From Sphingobacteriales bacterium 50-39 (GTDB lineage: Bacteria; Bacteroidota; Bacteroidia; Chitinophagales; Chitinophagaceae): DNA of 64,000 nucleotides. This document shows, piece by piece, positions 61,482-64,000 of the stretch; position 1 is the first letter of the stretch, and each line of letters starts with the position of its first letter. Both the position numbers and the translations under genes were made by a program. The notes beneath the pieces are model-generated. The model had not been told where the DNA came from and ran no database searches. It worked only from the letters and a program-made list of their open reading frames with translations. The stretch is from NCBI GenBank assembly GCA_001898505.1, contig MKTZ01000008.1:62001-126000 (forward strand). The letters run 5' to 3'.

Positions 61482-62696
61482 TTACCGCTGACTGGCTATG
61501 AGTAAATTCAGGTCCGTATATTTCAGATCGAAACGCTGGCTGAGATGGAAGTTTGTCAGGGCTCCCTTGAAGAGATAGATACCGCTGCGCAGGTGGATCT
61601 TATGCCAGACCAGGTTCTCGAATCCGCCTTCTTCCCCGGCCTCCAGCAGCAGGGGCATCAGAACATTGCTGATGGCATGACTGGCTGTGCGGGCAAATCC
61701 GGAGGGGATATTCGGCACGCAGTAGTGGATGACCCCGTATTTCATAAAGATGGGATGCTCGTGGGTGGTGATCTCGGAGGTTTCGAAGCAGCCGCCTCTA
61801 TCAATGCTGACGTCGATGATGACGCTGCCCGGGCGCATATTGCTTACCATTTCATCCGTGACTACTACCGGGGTGCGTCCTGTCTGGGAGGAGAGGGCTC
61901 CGACAGCCACTTCGCAGGTCTTCAGCTGCTTGGCCAGGATGCGGGGTTCCATTACGGAGGTCCACATGCGCTGGCCGATGTTGTTCTGCAGGCGCTTGAG
62001 CCTGTAGACGCTGTTGTCGAAGACTTTTACGGAAGCGCCCAATGCCAGGGCCGCACGGGCTGCAAACTCTCCTACGATGCCTGCTCCCAGGATAATGACC
62101 TTGGTGGGAGGGATGCCGGATATACCGCCCAGCAATACGCCTTTACCATGGTTGGCCGAGCTGAGATACTGTCCTGCTACCAGCATGACTGCGCTGCCCG
62201 CGATCTCGCTCATGCTTCGTACGATGGGGTAGGTCCCGCTGTCGTCTTTGAGGTTTTCGAAGGAGATGCCTGTTATCCGCTTGTCCATCATCTTCTGGAG
62301 GAGTTCAGCCTTCATGGCTGACAGATGGATGGGCGAAATAACGATCTGGTTCATTTGCAGCAGGGGCAGGTCCCCTTCAATGACCGGGGCGCTTTTTACC
62401 AGGATAGGGGCCTTGAAGACCTCGCTCTTGTCATATACGATCCTGGCGCCCGCCTCGCTGTAATCCTTGTCTCTATAGTGGGATGCCTCGCCGGCATTAT
62501 GTTCGATGATCACGTCGTGTCCATTGCTCACCAATACGCCTACTGCGTCCGGTGTAAGGGCTATACGGTTTTCCTGAAAGGCGACTTCTTTGGGAATGCC
62601 AATATGCAGGGGCACGCCTTTCGGCTTCACATCCAGGGTCTCTTCCAAAGTTTCGTAACTGAAGGAGGTGCTGATTATCGGTTTTTGTTGAGACAT
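61482..62696 (-). CDS. ald: Alanine dehydrogenase
   Basis: A 404-residue member of the alanine dehydrogenase / transhydrogenase-alpha family. It has HIGIPKEVAFQENRIALTP (shown in part), NGHDVIIEHNAGE, and the NAD site KVIILGAGIVGEFAARAAL. It converts alanine to pyruvate and ammonia. It lies 19 bases downstream of tsaE on the same strand. A transhydrogenase-alpha relative cannot be fully excluded. Confidence 0.88.
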   Translation of the reverse strand: MSQQKPIISTSFSYETLEETLDVKPKGVPLHIGIPKEVAFQENRIALTPDAVGVLVSNGHDVIIEHNAGEASHYRDKDYSEAGARIVYDKSEVFKAPILVKSAPVIEGDLPLLQMNQIVISPIHLSAMKAELLQKMMDKRITGISFENLKDDSGTYPIVRSMSEIAGSAVMLVAGQYLSSANHGKGVLLGGISGIPPTKVIILGAGIVGEFAARAALALGASVKVFDNSVYRLKRLQNNIGQRMWTSVMEPRILAKQLKTCEVAVGALSSQTGRTPVVVTDEMVSNMRPGSVIIDVSIDRGGCFETSEITTHEHPIFMKYGVIHYCVPNIPSGFARTASHAISNVLMPLLLEAGEEGGFENLVWHKIHLRSGIYLFKGALTNFHLSQRFDLKYTDLNLLIASQR

Positions 62697-62715
62697 GTGC
62701 CCGTCAAATTACAAT

Positions 62716-63120
62716 TTAAAATTGGATTTTACGTGTCAGGGGGTCGATGGTTTCGATCTTTATCTCTATCGTCTCCGGCGGAAAGATACCCGGGGCTCTT
62801 TCCGGCCATTCCACCAGGCAAAGCTGTCCGCTGTAAAGGACGTCCTCTACCCCCGCCCGGAGCGCTTCTTCTTCGTCCCGTAGCCGGTAAAGATCGATAT
62901 GGTAGATCTTACCTCCCGGATAGCTGTACTCATTGATGATGGAAAAAGTGGGGCTGCCTACCGTGTCGGTGACCCCTTTGATGGAACACAATGCATGGAT
63001 AAAGGTCGTCTTTCCTGCCCCCATGCTACCATGAAAGGCGAAGACTTTTTGCGAGGGCCACTGCTGCCAGAACTTCTCAGCTGCAGGCAGAATGTCCTGC
63101 AAACTAAAACAAATCTCCAT
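62716..63120 (-). CDS. tsaE: tRNA t6A synthesis ATPase TsaE
   Basis: A 134-residue ATPase needed with TsaB/TsaD for threonylcarbamoyl-adenosine in tRNA. Walker A (HGSMGAGKTTFIHAL), the segment SPTFSIINEY and HIDLYRLRDEEEA are all typical. Divergent from the P-type ATPase gene. Confidence 0.93.
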   Translation of the reverse strand: MEICFSLQDILPAAEKFWQQWPSQKVFAFHGSMGAGKTTFIHALCSIKGVTDTVGSPTFSIINEYSYPGGKIYHIDLYRLRDEEEALRAGVEDVLYSGQLCLVEWPERAPGIFPPETIEIKIETIDPLTRKIQF

Positions 63121-63146
63121 GCTGTAAATTTAGCTTAGTTTGCGGT

Positions 63147-64000
63147 ATGGCCCAACAATCCATGAACAGGCATTTGCGATTTTTTCTGCTATGCGCGCCT
63201 TTTACGGGGGTGCTCACACTAGGTGGCGCCATAGATTGGCTCAAGAGTGGCCTGGTACAATTGGTCTTTTGCCTGCCTGTCTATATCGTCGGCATGCATT
63301 TCTTTGGGCGTAGCGCTCTGAAAAGTATCCGCAAGGGGCGGCCCAATATGAATGTGCTCATTGCCGTGGGGGCAACCGCAGCCTTCGTCTATAGCCTGGT
63401 CGGTACTTTTCTGGCGCCATTGCCTTATCAGTTCTATGAGACGACCGCCGCCATTATTACCATTGTATTTTTTGGATATTGGTTGGAAGATATTTCTGTT
63501 CAAAGCACGCAAAGAGCTCTGGATGCTCTTGTCCGGAGTGAGAAGACCATGGCCCATATGGTGGCCTATGACGACCATCAGCAGGAGATGGTGTTCCCGG
63601 TCGAGAATACCCAGCTACGCAGCGGGGATCTGATCCTGATCCGGGACGGAGAGATGGTGCCTGCCGATGCAAAGGTGCTATGGGGTGAGGCGACTGCCAA
63701 CGAAGCTATTCTCACCGGGGAAAGTCTTCCCGTGGAAAAAAAGGTCAGGGATTTTCTCGTTGGGGGTAGTATCCTGGCATCCGGCACTGTAAGGGCTCAG
63801 GTGGTGGCGGCTGCCGGCGACTCCGTCCTGGCGGGTATTGTAGCCATGGTGCGAAAGGCGCAGTCGGAGAAGCCTCCTGTTCAACGGCTGGCAGACAGGA
63901 TCAGCGGCGTATTTGTCCCCGTGGTGTTGGGATTGGCCCTGCTGACGCTGGTGGTGAGCTATATCATTCTGCGGGACTTTACTCCTTCTCTCATGCAGGC
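63147..64000 (+). CDS. P1B-type metal-transporting ATPase, 3' end missing
   Basis: The frame from ATG 63147 is open to the window end (284 codons). Early helices and RKGRPNMNVLIAVGA lead to the actuator domain with TGES (ILTGESLPVEKK) and then GGSILASGTV, as in CopA/CadA. There is no N-terminal heavy-metal-binding domain, at least from this start. The CPx motif and phosphorylation site lie beyond the window, so the metal cannot be inferred. Confidence 0.9.
   Translation, partial: MAQQSMNRHLRFFLLCAPFTGVLTLGGAIDWLKSGLVQLVFCLPVYIVGMHFFGRSALKSIRKGRPNMNVLIAVGATAAFVYSLVGTFLAPLPYQFYETTAAIITIVFFGYWLEDISVQSTQRALDALVRSEKTMAHMVAYDDHQQEMVFPVENTQLRSGDLILIRDGEMVPADAKVLWGEATANEAILTGESLPVEKKVRDFLVGGSILASGTVRAQVVAAAGDSVLAGIVAMVRKAQSEKPPVQRLADRISGVFVPVVLGLALLTLVVSYIILRDFTPSLMQ

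Overview
The window looks like a chromosomal segment of a Bacteroidota bacterium, most likely of the Chitinophagaceae (inference). Supporting signs are Bacteroidota promoter elements (TTG, about 20 bases, TAnnTTTG), a fused LpxC-FabZ, a TonB-dependent receptor with a carboxypeptidase-like N-terminal domain, a secreted protein with a type IX-secretion-like C-terminus, and the ftsX / DUF3098 / uppP order. Most of the DNA is moderately GC-rich and densely coding. One AT-rich island (about 34.4-36.0 kb) carries a trypsin-like protease and a ParE/RelE-type toxin-antitoxin pair. I found no rRNA, tRNA, CRISPR array or insertion sequence.

Layout. 0-8 kb: lipid-linked sugar genes (PAP2, GT2, ArnT/PMT-like), a 2OG-Fe(II) oxygenase, a PhoR/PhoB-like two-component pair, and a large secreted protein with a possible clan CD cysteine-protease-like end. 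8-15 kb: an ABC exporter and the ATP synthase cluster atpB-E-F-H-A, which stops at a terminator with no atpG. 15-23.6 kb: TonB receptor, a small membrane/regulator operon, a secreted adhesin-like protein, and an ABC-2 exporter with a LolA-like protein. 23.6-34.4 kb: pdxA, rsmA, a dehydrogenase, greA-HIT, a yidD operon, a PhyH oxygenase, ruvC and envelope proteins. 36-44.4 kb: MBL hydrolase, MFS transporter, uppP, ftsX, leuS and an orphan histidine kinase. 44.4-48.5 kb: a Tricorn-like pseudogene, an M23-like protein, and a compact operon with an Lgt-like enzyme and a Tes/MJ0619-like radical SAM protein. 49-55 kb: an apparent ergothioneine operon. 55-64 kb: ruvB, a response regulator, a Cpn10-like protein, lpxC-fabZ, lpxA, alanine dehydrogenase, tsaE and a truncated P1B-type ATPase.

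Three things stand out. First, a dispersed structured repeat occurs about nine times. It has a TAATG core, a short hairpin around CCTTCGG and a second hairpin whose stem changes by compensation between copies, often with a third longer hairpin. Two copies lie in frame inside genes (egtB and an ABC ATPase), one encodes the end of an Lgt-like protein, and several sit next to start codons. I do not recognise this family. Second, the ergothioneine operon joins a class I disulfide reductase, an EgtUV/OpuC-like importer, egtB and egtD. The importer's binding domain appears circularly permuted and its gene carries a frameshift. Third, the Tes-like radical SAM gene sits with an Lgt-like gene and two small genes, which suggests an undescribed membrane-lipid or lipoprotein modification.

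All calls come from reading translated motifs and base pairing by eye. No database search, alignment program or folding program was run.
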